Notes: generated by a model not told the origin, from the letters alone. 64,000 bases of DNA from G963664585 sp963664585 (GCA_963664585.2 CAXXEO010000017.1:186001-250000); one strand, 5' to 3'. Counted from the stretch's first letter, positions 7,561 to 15,995 are shown. Made by a program: numbers and translations.

Positions 7561-7911
7561 ATGGACAACTTATACGGTATCATTTCCGACTTGTGCGCAT
7601 CCCGGAATATATCTGTTTATAAAATGTGTAAAGAGATAGGAATCAGGGGCAGCGTGATCTCCGACTTAAAATGCGGAAGAAAAAAAGGGTTCAACTCTGA
7701 TACCGCTACTAAAATCGCCCATTATTTTGATGTATCGGTTGATTACCTGCTTGGTAATGCAGAAACGCAAAAAAAGCCCGCTACCGATGAAGGTAGCGAG
7801 CTTACACCTGATGGATTAAGAATTGCAGAATTAGCTAGCCTTCTGTCTCCAGAACATCGACAGCAGGTTTTAGATTATATTTCTTTTCTTGAGTCAAAAG
7901 ATCGTCAATGA
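7561..7911 (+). CDS. XRE-family repressor (CI-like)
   Basis: 116 residues; AAAGGAG precedes ATG 7561. Residues 1-65 form a Cro/C1-type helix-turn-helix (ISVYKMCKEIGIRGSVISDL, then SDTATKIAHYFDVSVDYLLG). A short linker and an amphipathic C-terminal segment (LLSPEHRQQVLDYISFLE) probably mediate dimerisation. There is no peptidase domain, so it is not a LexA-type self-cleaving repressor. It is expressed divergently from the Cro-like gene and should bind the repeated operators between them to hold the element silent. Confidence 0.75.
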   Translation: MDNLYGIISDLCASRNISVYKMCKEIGIRGSVISDLKCGRKKGFNSDTATKIAHYFDVSVDYLLGNAETQKKPATDEGSELTPDGLRIAELASLLSPEHRQQVLDYISFLESKDRQ

Positions 7912-8355
7912 AAGCTTCTATTTCTGCCTTATGTTCTGATCTCTGATAAGATTTTGCTATTCTTATCGAAATGTCGGGGATATACATGATGTCTGTGTAA
8001 CTCCTTTCACGAGAGGCCCCAACGTTTTTGCTAGCAATTTCATTATATCACTCAAAATTCGACAAGTACACACAGCATTTTCACTCAAGCTGTAGAATGG
8101 ATTCGTGCTCTTTCCTGCCAAAGACAGGGGAAGAGCACCTCTTATTTTGCAATCATATATGGAACTGAAGTCGTCATACTTTGTTCATTTCTGCCTCTAA
8201 AAAAGAACAGATGTTCTATTTGCTATTGTACAGCTTAAACTCTCTTTTGTCTATAGTTGTATTGCACAAAAAGAAAATGAAACTTTTTTGGGGGCGCTTT
8301 ACAAGAATTGAAGGTAATGTTCCGGCTCACCGCAGGCATGAAAATTTATGAGAAA
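7912..8355. other. Intergenic region after the repressor
   Basis: No gene with good support. A 50-codon minus-strand frame (7835-7987) overlaps the repressor's 3' end antisense, but its GGAG is 13 bases from the ATG. Otherwise AT-rich spacer. Confidence 0.4.
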
Positions 8356-8441
8356 CATAGTTAATCGATTAACTTGAAAACAAGCTTGTGATTTCTTCCC
8401 CCGCCGAAGGCGAGGGAAGAAAATGATGTTTTATGTCTATG
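8356..8441. repeat. MITE-like repeat, copy 3 (truncated)
   Basis: It has the left arm (with a 4-base interruption after ATAGTT) and the central hairpin of the family, then diverges after ATGATGTTTTAT. The right terminal repeat is missing. Decayed copy. Confidence 0.65.
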
Positions 8442-8462
8442 GTTATCATTAACAGAACTAAA

Positions 8463-8494
8463 AAAACCCTGTAAGCCGCAAGGCTACAGGGTTT
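8463..8494 (-). terminator. Terminator downstream of tRNA-Met 3' half (site 1)
   Basis: On the minus strand AAAACCCTGTAGCC, a short loop and GGCTTACAGGGTTTTTTT form a strong terminator directly after the tRNA-Met 3' end. It differs in sequence from the terminators at sites 2 and 3. Confidence 0.8.
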
Positions 8495-8681
<187 letters not shown>

Positions 8682-8958
8682 CTGGCATTGCGTTATCAAA
8701 AATAATGGCGCATATGAGAAATGACCTTCGGGCTTTTGCCCGAAGGTCGTAAGATTTTAGAGGAAATTTTCGCCACTCATCGCTCTAGAGCATGAGTATT
8801 TCTTCTCATTCTATACGTCGTTTTTAGATAATACACCTGAAATCGAAGCTCTGCAAAGGTTCAATTTTCCAGCATGCGTATTCTCATTTCATTAAGCGTC
8901 TGGGTGTTTGTAGGCTACTCGATATATGATCTTTCCAATTCTCCCTACTTTTTTAAAC
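8682..8958. other. Intergenic region with a perfect hairpin
   Basis: It contains a perfect hairpin at 8723-8748 (GACCTTCGGGC, TTTT, complement). The arm repeats the ACCTTCGGG word of the tRNA-Met segment next to it. No gene is seen. Confidence 0.5.
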
Positions 8959-9035
8959 ATATCAAAATATTTTGATATAATATATTGACATCCATATCCG
9001 AAGGATCTATGATTGATATATCAAAAATTTTTGAT
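8959..9035 (+). promoter_or_regulatory. Promoter flanked by two perfect ArsR-type palindromes
   Basis: ATATCAAAATATTTTGATAT (8959-8978) and ATCAAAAATTTTTGAT (9020-9035) are perfect palindromes. Between them lies TTGACA (8985-8990), 17 bp, then TATGAT (9008-9013), a near-consensus sigma-A promoter. The second palindrome covers the expected start point. The layout fits repression by an ArsR protein such as the one at 10521 and induction by metalloid. Confidence 0.75.
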
Positions 9036-9065
9036 TAGTACAATACGAAATGTTGGAGGTTTTAT

Positions 9066-10064
9066 ATGAACTGGGTAGTAAACATCTTGAGCTACATAAT
9101 TACAGAATTAAGCCGGCTGATTTTAGGACTGCTAAATATTAATGATTCATTTTTAAGCACAGAGCGCTTTAGTGAATCGGTTAAGTTTTTCTTTACCGAT
9201 GCGATTGTAATCTTCCTAATGATCATTGCGATAACATTTGTTGTATCAATCATAAGAAGTTTTTTCCCTCCAGAGAAAACAAGAAAGCTTTTAGGTGAGC
9301 ATGGCAAAGCCAGAGGATTTCTCGGCAACATAGCCGGTGCCCTTCTGGGAGTTGTAACTCCATTCTGCTCCTGTTCAGCAGTACCTGTATTCATCGGGTT
9401 TATTGAAGCAGGAATACCTTTAGGAGTAACATTTTCATTTCTTATTTCCTCGCCAATGGTAAATGAGGTAGCAGTCGCATTACTTTGGGGATTATTTGGT
9501 TGGAAAATAGCTCTACTGTATGTAGCAACTGGTTTGACTGTAGCTATTGTTTCGGGACTTATTATCGGTAAACTAAATATGGAAAAATACTTGGCGGAAG
9601 ATATCTATAATGTGAAAATTGGCTCTGTTGATATTGTTAAGCCTACATGGAAGCAACGGATTTCAGATGCATGGAAGTCTGATTTAATCACATTAAAAAG
9701 CATATGGATTCATGTTATCGTTGGCTTGATTATCGGAGCTGCCATACACGGATGGACACCTGGAGACTGGTTTGCTCATGCAGTAGGAAGCGAAAATCCT
9801 TTTGCGGTTCCAATTGCGGTGCTTATTGGTATACCCCTCTATTCCAATGCTGCAGGTGTTCTTCCAATAATAAGTGAATTAACCAAATTAGGTGTGCCCA
9901 TGGGTACTGCGTTATCTTTTATGATGGCGGTAACTGCCTTAAGTCTTCCGTCTTTAATCATCTTGCGCAGGGTTATAAAACCTAAACTTCTTGCTGTGTT
10001 TATTGTAATTATGGCAGTTACAATTATATTCGTCGGCTACTTGTTTAATTTTGTTCTTGCTTAG
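9066..10064 (+). CDS. COG0701/ArsP-type membrane permease
   Basis: 332 residues with about eight hydrophobic segments. The family hallmark GVVTPFCSCSAVPVFIGF lies near residue 98, followed by GVTFSFLISSPMVNE; a matching C-terminal half has GIPLYSNAAG and SLPSLIILRR. Members include ArsP, an exporter of trivalent organoarsenicals. The cysteine pair in TPFCSCS could bind the metalloid. Start ATG follows TTGGAGG. It is driven by the palindrome-flanked promoter and followed by a redox protein and ArsR gene. Substrate (methylarsenite or another metalloid) is inference. Confidence 0.75.
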   Translation: MNWVVNILSYIITELSRLILGLLNINDSFLSTERFSESVKFFFTDAIVIFLMIIAITFVVSIIRSFFPPEKTRKLLGEHGKARGFLGNIAGALLGVVTPFCSCSAVPVFIGFIEAGIPLGVTFSFLISSPMVNEVAVALLWGLFGWKIALLYVATGLTVAIVSGLIIGKLNMEKYLAEDIYNVKIGSVDIVKPTWKQRISDAWKSDLITLKSIWIHVIVGLIIGAAIHGWTPGDWFAHAVGSENPFAVPIAVLIGIPLYSNAAGVLPIISELTKLGVPMGTALSFMMAVTALSLPSLIILRRVIKPKLLAVFIVIMAVTIIFVGYLFNFVLA

Positions 10065-10133
10065 TGAATTTCGTCGAAATATCTGTAGCATGCAGATTTT
10101 TGAAATATATAAAAATGAAAGGCTGATTTTTTC

Positions 10134-10376
10134 ATGGATATCAAAGTATTAGTGTCCTGCTGTTCAAATTATGGTTTAGAGGAAACAACGGAGGAAGTGT
10201 TAAAAGAGCTTGCTATATCTGCAAAGGTTGAAAAGATTACTGATATGCAAAAGATAATGGAATATGGAGTAATGAAAGCTCCTGCTATTGTCATTAATGA
10301 AAAAGTTAAGGCTATGGGTAGAGTCCCAAGTAAAAATGAAATCAAAAAATATATACAAGAAGAATCGAATACTTAA
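10134..10376 (+). CDS. Small thioredoxin-fold protein with altered active site
   Basis: 80 residues. Overall pattern and length match the small disulfide proteins encoded with COG0701 permeases (compare the protein at 19765). The usual GPGCxxC is replaced by VSCCSNYG: two adjacent Cys and a Tyr where the second active-site Cys should be. The cis-Pro region (VMKAPAIVINEKV) is kept. It may bind metal rather than exchange disulfides. It lies 69 bp after the permease gene, likely the same transcript. Confidence 0.65.
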   Translation: MDIKVLVSCCSNYGLEETTEEVLKELAISAKVEKITDMQKIMEYGVMKAPAIVINEKVKAMGRVPSKNEIKKYIQEESNT

Positions 10377-10410
10377 AATGACTTACTGATAAACAATATA
10401 CTTGTATCAA

Positions 10411-10446
10411 GGAGAGGTTGTAGGGGTGTGTCTCTACAACCTCTCC
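10411..10446 (+). terminator. Strong hairpin terminator
   Basis: GGAGAGGTTGTAG, a 10-base loop and CTACAACCTCTCC form a perfect 13-bp stem between the redox gene and arsR. The T-run is weak, so partial read-through is possible. Confidence 0.6.
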
Positions 10447-10520
10447 ATATTACAAGTTTTAGTTGACAGACATTACATTGCTTATATAATAAATATAAGT
10501 ACATTTAAAAACCTTGATAT

Positions 10521-10859
10521 ATGGAGGCGTTAATTATTGATACGCAGTTTTCGAAATATCAAAGTTGCTTTAAAGCATTATCGGATGAGCTTAGATTCAA
10601 TATCCTTTTTTATCTTTATCAAAAAGAAGAGAAATGTGTATGTAGTCTAACTGAACATTTTGAAATCGCACAATCTGCTCTTTCATATCATTTAAAGATA
10701 CTGACAGACAATGGATTATTAGTAAAGCGACAAGATTCAATTTGGAATTTCTATTCTTTAAATAAAGATCACTTTTTGTTTCCTGTTTTGGAACAAATAT
10801 TTGAAAATAAAGATAACACACAATGTTTAAATATTGATATTATTGGTAAAGTTGAGTAA
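10521..10859 (+). CDS. ArsR-family metalloregulator
   Basis: 112 residues. A winged helix-turn-helix with KALSDELRFNILFYL, the metal motif CVC (KCVCSLTEHF) and the recognition helix SALSYHLKIL. It should repress the 9066 permease operon and release DNA when As(III), Sb(III) or a similar soft metal binds the cysteines. The ATG at 10521 contains the likely Shine-Dalgarno (ATGGAGGCG), so translation may really begin at a nearby ATT codon. The start is uncertain. Confidence 0.8.
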   Translation: MEALIIDTQFSKYQSCFKALSDELRFNILFYLYQKEEKCVCSLTEHFEIAQSALSYHLKILTDNGLLVKRQDSIWNFYSLNKDHFLFPVLEQIFENKDNTQCLNIDIIGKVE

Positions 10860-10903
10860 TTATTTTATAAGTTTTAAATAAAAAATGAAAAGACTAGTGA
10901 TTA

Positions 10904-10938
10904 AGCCGATCATAATGAATAATTTATTTTGATCGGCT
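10904..10938. terminator. Terminator after arsR
   Basis: AGCCGATCA and TGATCGGCT arms with a 17-base AT-rich loop, then CTTTGATT. Consistent with the end of the permease/redox/arsR group. Confidence 0.55.
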
Positions 10939-10965
10939 CTTTGATTGGAAAATTATAGTATTAAA

Positions 10966-10999
10966 AAGGTGCGGCTCCATGTAATGGAATCGTACCTTT
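10966..10999. terminator. Bidirectional hairpin
   Basis: AAAGGTGCGGCTCCAT, GTA, ATGGAATCGTACCTTT: an imperfect 16-bp stem ending in T-rich sequence on both strands. It may end transcription from both sides. Confidence 0.5.
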
Positions 11000-11087
11000 C
11001 TCATATTTATCAAATTCGTTGGACCAAGGACTAAGACTGCCTCCACTAACGACAGTCCATTGTTATATAATAACCTTAAGGCTGTTT

Positions 11088-11273
11088 CTAAAAGTTTTGT
11101 ATTATAATATTGTAACTGTTCCTTCTGGGGCCGCGATCCTTGGGCTCACCCAAGGGATAGCCAAAAAAAGAAGCTGCGACGGTTTCCACCTCATCTTGTC
11201 CTATTGGGCGGCCGTTAAAATACTTGTGACTTCTACGGGCGATGATGCTGTTTATAGTTTCGTTTTTAATCAT
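11088..11273 (-). pseudogene. Nitroreductase N-terminal remnant
   Basis: From the Met at 11273 the frame reads NETINSIIARRSHKYFNGRP then IGQDEVETV, the FMN-binding start of nitroreductases. It then degenerates where the APSG segment should be and stops. Only about 60 of the usual about 180 residues remain. It lies at the quiet end of the minus-strand ars cluster. Non-functional. Confidence 0.6.
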
Positions 11274-11427
11274 TTGCAAGCTCTCGTTACATACTAAATT
11301 CGCGATTTGAATTGACATATTATACAATGTTTGGAAGCATATGGGCTATGTTATTCACTCAAACTTTGATTTTTCGTCTTCGGATTACACCCCAGAAATT
11401 CTTCGATCTGGCAGTATTCTTCTTATG

Positions 11428-11658
11428 TTACCGCTGGTTGTCAACTCCTTTCTGAGTAAGATTATTTGCCAATTCATCAATTTTCTGAATTGGCACGCCC
11501 TTAACCATTTTTGCCATTTCAATAGCATCTTTCACATCCTCAATTGGAATGCCTAATTCAATGCATTTGTTATAATGCCATTGTAGGCATGGGATACAGT
11601 TTCCAGCAACAGCTGCACCAACAGCAACTAACTCTTTTGTTTTAGCATCTAGAGCCAT
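11428..11658 (-). CDS. AhpD/carboxymuconolactone-decarboxylase-like protein
   Basis: 76 residues; AGGAG seven bases before ATG 11658. The motif CIPCLQWHYNKCIELG carries the CxxC...H redox site of the AhpD superfamily. Such single-domain proteins often sit in ars operons and may reduce peroxides or disulfides. It is complete for the short form. It follows arsC on the same strand and probably belongs to its operon. Confidence 0.75.
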   Translation of the reverse strand: MALDAKTKELVAVGAAVAGNCIPCLQWHYNKCIELGIPIEDVKDAIEMAKMVKGVPIQKIDELANNLTQKGVDNQR

Positions 11659-11781
11659 ATATATTCTCCTTTCTACCTATCTCTGCAGCAACCAGATTTA
11701 CCACAGCGTATGATTAGGTTTTCACAGAACCCGTTGTTATTTCACCTGCTCATCTTAGTCGTCACAAAAGGCAAATACTGA

Positions 11782-12189
11782 TCAAGTGTTTTCGATCTTT
11801 TCTTTCAACGCAAGCACATGGTGTTCTATTATTTTTATTATCTTTTCAAATTCCTCGTCGGATTTCCCGGTTGGGTCTTCGAGTCCCCAGTCTTCACGAT
11901 GTTTGCAGGGAAGGAATGGACATGTTACATTACACCCCATCGTCACGACAATATCGACAGGCGGGATATCGGCAAGCAGCTTTGAGTGCTGGGTAAGCTC
12001 CATATCAATATTGTAAATCTGCTTCATCAGCCTGACCGCATCCTGGTTGATCTGAGGTTTTGTTTCGGTTCCAGCCGAATAGCTTTCAAACACATCGCCT
12101 GCCAAATGCTTTCCCAGCGCTTCAGCTATTTGAGAGCGACAGGAGTTATGCACACAGATAAAGGCTACCTTTGGTTTAGTATCACTCAC
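11782..12189 (-). CDS. arsC: Arsenate reductase, thioredoxin-linked
   Basis: 135 residues; GTG start at 12189 with GGAGG upstream. The phosphotyrosine-phosphatase-like P-loop is CVHNSCRSQ (Cys near residue 12), and the second redox pair lies in VTMGCNVTCPFLPCK (about 82-91). DWGLEDP is the conserved loop Asp region. It reduces arsenate to arsenite in the cytoplasm using thioredoxin. Acr3 at 14410 would export the product. Complete. Confidence 0.9.
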   Translation of the reverse strand: MSDTKPKVAFICVHNSCRSQIAEALGKHLAGDVFESYSAGTETKPQINQDAVRLMKQIYNIDMELTQHSKLLADIPPVDIVVTMGCNVTCPFLPCKHREDWGLEDPTGKSDEEFEKIIKIIEHHVLALKEKIENT

Positions 12190-12204
12190 AGTATCTTTCC
12201 TCCG

Positions 12205-12387
12205 CTATTTTATTAAATCATTCAGCTTTTTGCCCTTGATTTCGCTTGCGCTCCAAGGGATGACGGCAAACTTACCGTTTGTGTGAGCATCGACCTTATT
12301 TATCCACTCAATTTCATTGCTTGCCTTCGCTGACAGCATTTGATTAAACATATGCGATTTTAGCTTTGCTCGTATCCATACTTGCAA
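12205..12387 (-). pseudogene. arsA: C-terminal remnant of arsA
   Basis: About 60 codons ending NEIEWINKVDAHTNGKFAVI then PWSASEIKGKKLNDLIK. This is the typical C-terminus of the ArsA arsenite-pump ATPase; the nucleotide-binding domains are absent. It is followed by arsC, the normal arsA/arsC neighbourhood, so the missing 5' part was probably lost by deletion. The ATG seen is not a natural start. Confidence 0.65.
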
Positions 12388-12416
12388 TCAACAGCTTGAA
12401 ATAGGGTGGTTTATAA

Positions 12417-12470
12417 ATGACAGGTATAGAAAAAATCATAGCAAAAATTGAAGAAGATTGCGAAGTTATT
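12417..12470 (+). pseudogene. Possible V-type ATPase subunit E start, truncated
   Basis: On the plus strand GGTGG, six bases, then ATG begins MTGIEKIIAKIEEDCEVI, like the first residues of V/A-type ATPase subunit E. Similarity ends after about 18 codons. It lies between the arsA remnant and the DsbA-like gene, probably as junction debris of a recombination event. Short, so tentative. Confidence 0.3.
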
Positions 12471-12474
12471 AGTA

Positions 12475-12987
12475 TTATATATTGTTGGTTGTGCCACACA
12501 GTGTTGCAGCGTCTAAAAACTCCTTGAGCTGATTTTGCCTAATGTTTTCCCCAATAACCGCATCGAACTTCATCCCATTCATGCGGTAGGCCGGTATCTC
12601 CCAAATCCCATATCGTTCGCAAACCTTAAGATTTTCATCTCTCTGCGCCTTCGCATAATCACCGTTTTGAAGTGCTTTCTTCATTGCGTCCATATCAAGC
12701 AACCCTTTAAAGCATTTCACAAAAGCATCGATGGTGCTGATGTCCTTGTGTTCTAAGAGGGTCGCCCTGTACACCCGGTCGTGATATTCCCAGACATCCA
12801 CTCCGCAGTCCAAGGCGAAATACATCCCCTGCACACATATTTTGTTTTCGTATCGCGGATGTTCGCCGGTCCACGGATACCAAACAATCTCTACCTCCGG
12901 ATAATCTGGATACAGCTTTTTGAGATAATAAACTCCCTTTTGGCAAAACGGACAGAAATAGTCAAAAAACACTTCAAGCTGATTCAT
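12475..12987 (-). CDS. DsbA-family thioredoxin-fold oxidoreductase
   Basis: 170 residues; AGGAGG upstream of ATG 12987. The active site FFDYFCPFCQKGVYYL sits at residues 8-23, with a helical insertion typical of DsbA/FrnE-like proteins and a cis-Pro segment (YGIWEIPAYRMNG). No signal peptide, so it is cytoplasmic. It could reduce or isomerise disulfides or thiol adducts. It lies between the IS30 insertion and the broken arsA and may have been brought in with the rearrangement. Confidence 0.75.
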   Translation of the reverse strand: MNQLEVFFDYFCPFCQKGVYYLKKLYPDYPEVEIVWYPWTGEHPRYENKICVQGMYFALDCGVDVWEYHDRVYRATLLEHKDISTIDAFVKCFKGLLDMDAMKKALQNGDYAKAQRDENLKVCERYGIWEIPAYRMNGMKFDAVIGENIRQNQLKEFLDAATLCGTTNNI

Positions 12988-13034
12988 TCGTCATTTCCTC
13001 CTAATATGTTTGAGCTATGTTTTTGTGAAGATGA

Positions 13035-14092
13035 ATTGTCAAGTCAAGTGCGCCACTTCGTGCAGAAAAACTTGAATGGGAGATTTCCAACCCAAACATT
13101 TTCGTGGTCTGCTGTTGATTAGAAATAGGTTGTTGATGAGTTCGCCACGGTCAACCAAAGCAAGATCGGTTTGTTTGGGATAGAATTCTCTTAACAATCC
13201 ATTTGAGTTTTCGTTACTGCCCCGTTGCCAGGATGAATAAGGATCGGCAAAATAGAGGGGTAGTCCAAGCTTGTTCTCAATAGAAGGATAGCAGGCAAAC
13301 TCTTTTCCACGGTCTGTCGTACCTGTTTTAAAAGCTCCTGTGGGCAAGGCGGCGTGAAGGTGACAAATAGCCTTTTCCATTGAATCGGCGGTTCGATCAG
13401 GTATTTTGAGCGCAGTATACAAACGACTTTTTCGCTCTACAAAAGTGGCAAAACAGCCCTTATTTTTTCCACGACTGGATACCATGGTATCCAGTTCCCA
13501 ATGCCCAAAGGTTTCCCTGCTTTTTACGTCCGTTGGGCGGCTTGAGATGGGCGCACCAACAGCGAATCTGCCGCGCTTTTCAGCTGATTTTTGACGTTTT
13601 CCTTTTTGCCGCAGCACAGTTATCTTTACGCCGGAAAGCCTGCCTTGATAGAGCCAATTGTAGATAGTTTTGTAGCTTATTTTACCAAAGGTGACAGTGT
13701 TTGCGATCTGCTCCGGCGACCATGTTTCTCGCAACTTTTGTTCAATGATATTTGCAATACCTTTATCCCATTTGCCTTTCGGCTTAGAGCGGATTCTGCA
13801 CTCGTGATAATTTTCTCCGGCAACTTCTGCTTGATATTCCGCTTTTCCGTTATTACGTTTGATTTCCCTGTCGATACTAGAACGATGCCGCCCCAACGTT
13901 AAAGCAATCATTCTATTGGTATAGCCTAATCTGTGAAATGCCTCTATGCGGCCTCTTTCGTATGTGGTAAGATGGTGGTAGCTCATAATGTTGCCTCCGT
14001 CAGTGTGTTGTGTCAACAACTTCATTCTACACGGAAGTTCCATTGTGGGCTATCCTTTTACCCTCCTTGGGTGGCGCACTTCATTTTACAAT
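13035..14092 (-). mobile_element. IS30-family insertion sequence
   Basis: About 1058 bp with imperfect terminal inverted repeats: ATTGTCAAGTCAAGTGCGCC at the left (13035) and, read inward, ATTGTAAAATGAAGTGCGCC at the right (14092). It holds one transposase gene. It sits at the 3' end of the broken arsD and appears to be responsible for, or later than, the loss of arsD/arsA sequence. No clear target duplication is seen. Confidence 0.85.
13039..13986 (-). CDS. IS30-family transposase
   Basis: 315 residues from ATG 13986 (GGAGG upstream). The N-terminal helix-turn-helix is HHLTTYERGRIEAFHRLGYT then RHRSSIDREI. The DDE catalytic core includes GHWELDTMVSS, TTDRGKEFACYPSIE and YSSWQRGSNENSNGLLREFYP. 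Complete length for the family and no internal stop, so probably active. The stop lies inside the left inverted repeat. Confidence 0.9.
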   Translation of the reverse strand: MSYHHLTTYERGRIEAFHRLGYTNRMIALTLGRHRSSIDREIKRNNGKAEYQAEVAGENYHECRIRSKPKGKWDKGIANIIEQKLRETWSPEQIANTVTFGKISYKTIYNWLYQGRLSGVKITVLRQKGKRQKSAEKRGRFAVGAPISSRPTDVKSRETFGHWELDTMVSSRGKNKGCFATFVERKSRLYTALKIPDRTADSMEKAICHLHAALPTGAFKTGTTDRGKEFACYPSIENKLGLPLYFADPYSSWQRGSNENSNGLLREFYPKQTDLALVDRGELINNLFLINSRPRKCLGWKSPIQVFLHEVAHLT

Positions 14093-14379
14093 CTATCTGA
14101 AACAATAAGTTGCGAAATTAGTTGGATATCTTCCTGTAATTATAATTTCTCCATCCAAGGCAGTAGCAGGCAGTTAATCAACACCTTTTTGTTGATTAAC
14201 TGGTTTATAACTTTATTATTGTTAAATTTCATTGGTGCATTCGTGAGATTGTAACGTTCAACTTCGATACCATTCTTCTTAAGACTGGCAAGCAGTGTTG
14301 ATATTCTAAGCAATTCAGGATCAATTCCGACACCACATAAACCGGTAGAACAGCACATAGCGCGCTTATAGATGAACAT
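14093..14379 (-). pseudogene. arsD: arsD, frameshifted and cut by IS30
   Basis: The start reads AMCCSTGLCGVGIDPELLRI then NLTNAPMKFNNNKVINQL, unmistakably ArsD with its CC and C metal-binding cysteines. After 'NKK' the frame shifts; the other frame continues KGVD, a stop, then LPATALDGEIIITGRYPTN, the rest of ArsD, before the IS end. Frameshift, stop codon and truncation make it non-functional as an arsenic chaperone. Confidence 0.75.
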
Positions 14380-14409
14380 TTTTTTTATAAAAACATTTTC
14401 TGAAATTAA

Positions 14410-15474
14410 TTATTTGTTTTCAACTGATGGCTGAGGAAACCAATGCTTTGTATTGTTGGCTATTTTGACAAGAATCAACATGACAGGCACTTCTGTCAAT
14501 ACGCCAACGGTAGTAGCTAAAGCGGCAGGGGAGGTTGTGCCAAACAGTGCTATAGCTACGGCAACCGACAGTTCAAAGAAATTGGATGCCCCTATCATAC
14601 CTGCAGGCGCAGCAATATCATGGGGCAATTTTAGCCACTTGCATGGTAAGTATGAGATGAAGAAAATGATGAATGTCTGAATTATCAGTGGTATCGCAAT
14701 CAAAATAATGTGTAGCGGATTATTAAGAAAAACTTCCCCTTGGAATGCGAACAGCAGAATCAATGTGAGCAATAAACCGATGGTGGTAGCATTATCAAAC
14801 TTTGGTAGAAACTGATTTTCAAAATATTCTAAGCCTTTCTTTTTGGTCACAAGCAGCCTTGTAAGAATACCGCCTGTGAGGGGAATCACAACAAAAAGAA
14901 CGACAGACAAAATCAAGGTATCCCACGGAACGCTGACATTGCTGATGCCCAATAGAAATTTTACGATTGGAACAAAGGCGATTAAGATAATCAGATCGTT
15001 GGTTGCTACCTGAACGACCGTATAAGCGGGATTTCCCTTGGTAAGGGTGCTCCATACAAATACCATTGCTGTACAGGGAGCGGCACCAAGCAAAATCATT
15101 CCGGCTAGGTATTGCTTTGCAAGATCCGGGGCGATAAAGCCTTTAAAAACTACATACAGGAAAAATACTCCAAAGGCATACATTGTAAAAGGCTTAATAA
15201 GCCAGTTTGCAACCCATGTGACATATAAACCCTTAGGGTTCTTACCAACATTTTTAATGCTTTGAAAGTCTACCTTCATCATCATCGGGTAAATCATTAC
15301 CCAGATTAATATTGCCGTTGGTACAGATACTTTTGCATACTCAAATTGGTTTAAAAAAGCAGGTACAGCAGGCAGAAACTTGCCAATAAGTACACCAGCC
15401 ACCATACAAAGTGCTACCCAAATTGTTAAATACTTTTGAAAAAATCCAATGCCTATGTCTTTTTCTTTGCTCAT
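14410..15474 (-). CDS. acr3: ACR3-type arsenite efflux transporter
   Basis: 354 residues, ten predicted membrane segments. ACR3 hallmarks: WVMIYPMMMKVDF, LLGAAPCTAMVFVWS (the essential Cys), and GASNFFELSVAVAIALFG near the C-terminus. It exports arsenite using the proton gradient. ATG 15474 is preferred (AGGGGTGG upstream) over the GTG at 15483. It follows an ArsR gene and precedes the wrecked arsD/arsA; Acr3 works without ArsA, so resistance may survive. Confidence 0.9.
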   Translation of the reverse strand: MSKEKDIGIGFFQKYLTIWVALCMVAGVLIGKFLPAVPAFLNQFEYAKVSVPTAILIWVMIYPMMMKVDFQSIKNVGKNPKGLYVTWVANWLIKPFTMYAFGVFFLYVVFKGFIAPDLAKQYLAGMILLGAAPCTAMVFVWSTLTKGNPAYTVVQVATNDLIILIAFVPIVKFLLGISNVSVPWDTLILSVVLFVVIPLTGGILTRLLVTKKKGLEYFENQFLPKFDNATTIGLLLTLILLFAFQGEVFLNNPLHIILIAIPLIIQTFIIFFISYLPCKWLKLPHDIAAPAGMIGASNFFELSVAVAIALFGTTSPAALATTVGVLTEVPVMLILVKIANNTKHWFPQPSVENK

Positions 15475-15559
15475 AATAACCACCCCTAAATATTTTAGAA
15501 TTCTTTAGGTCATAATCTGAAAAGCGTAGAGCGCAAGGAAGAATCTCAATCCATCCAAG

Positions 15560-15904
15560 TTAGGTTTTTATTTTGCAATCACATAAATTCTGAAGTTTGC
15601 ATTTACCCCATTTTTCACAATCGCTATTATAACAAGGCAACTGTTTCAGTCCTTTTGATAAATAAGCAAATAGGTCTGGATTCTGCTCTATAAATTGATT
15701 ATTAATTTTGTAGTACGCCCATTGTGCTTTTTTATAGCTTTCAAGTATCCCGCATTGTTTAAGCGCTGTTAAATGTCTTGAAACATTTGACTGAGTCATA
15801 TTTAGGCACTCTTCAATTTCACATACGCACATTTCATCCTGTATAAGGAGAGTCAGTATGCGAAGTCTGCTTTCCTCAGATAATGCTTTAAATATATCAA
15901 CCAC
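15560..15904 (-). CDS. ArsR-family regulator with Cys-rich tail
   Basis: 114 residues from GTG 15904, eight bases after AGGAGG; the GTG at 15913 lies inside the Shine-Dalgarno. A winged helix-turn-helix (KALSEESRLRILTLL; TQSNVSRHLTAL) with the CVC arsenic motif (EMCVCEI). Six further Cys in the last 28 residues (CYNSDCEKWGKCKLQNLCDC) may form an extra metal site. CTCATAT half-sites lie upstream (about 15935-15950). It likely controls acr3 and perhaps the iscU-like gene. Confidence 0.8.
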   Translation of the reverse strand: MVDIFKALSEESRLRILTLLIQDEMCVCEIEECLNMTQSNVSRHLTALKQCGILESYKKAQWAYYKINNQFIEQNPDLFAYLSKGLKQLPCYNSDCEKWGKCKLQNLCDCKIKT

Positions 15905-15995
15905 TATTCTCACCTCCTGCCGTATCTCTATATACTCATATGCTCATATAGTATGCCTTTAAATAACCATTTGTTACAATGGCTTATAATCAATA

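Noticed and set aside
7835..7987. 50-codon minus-strand ORF overlapping the repressor 3' end
   Set aside because: GGAG is 13 bases from the ATG and the frame is antisense to a real gene; no recognisable family.
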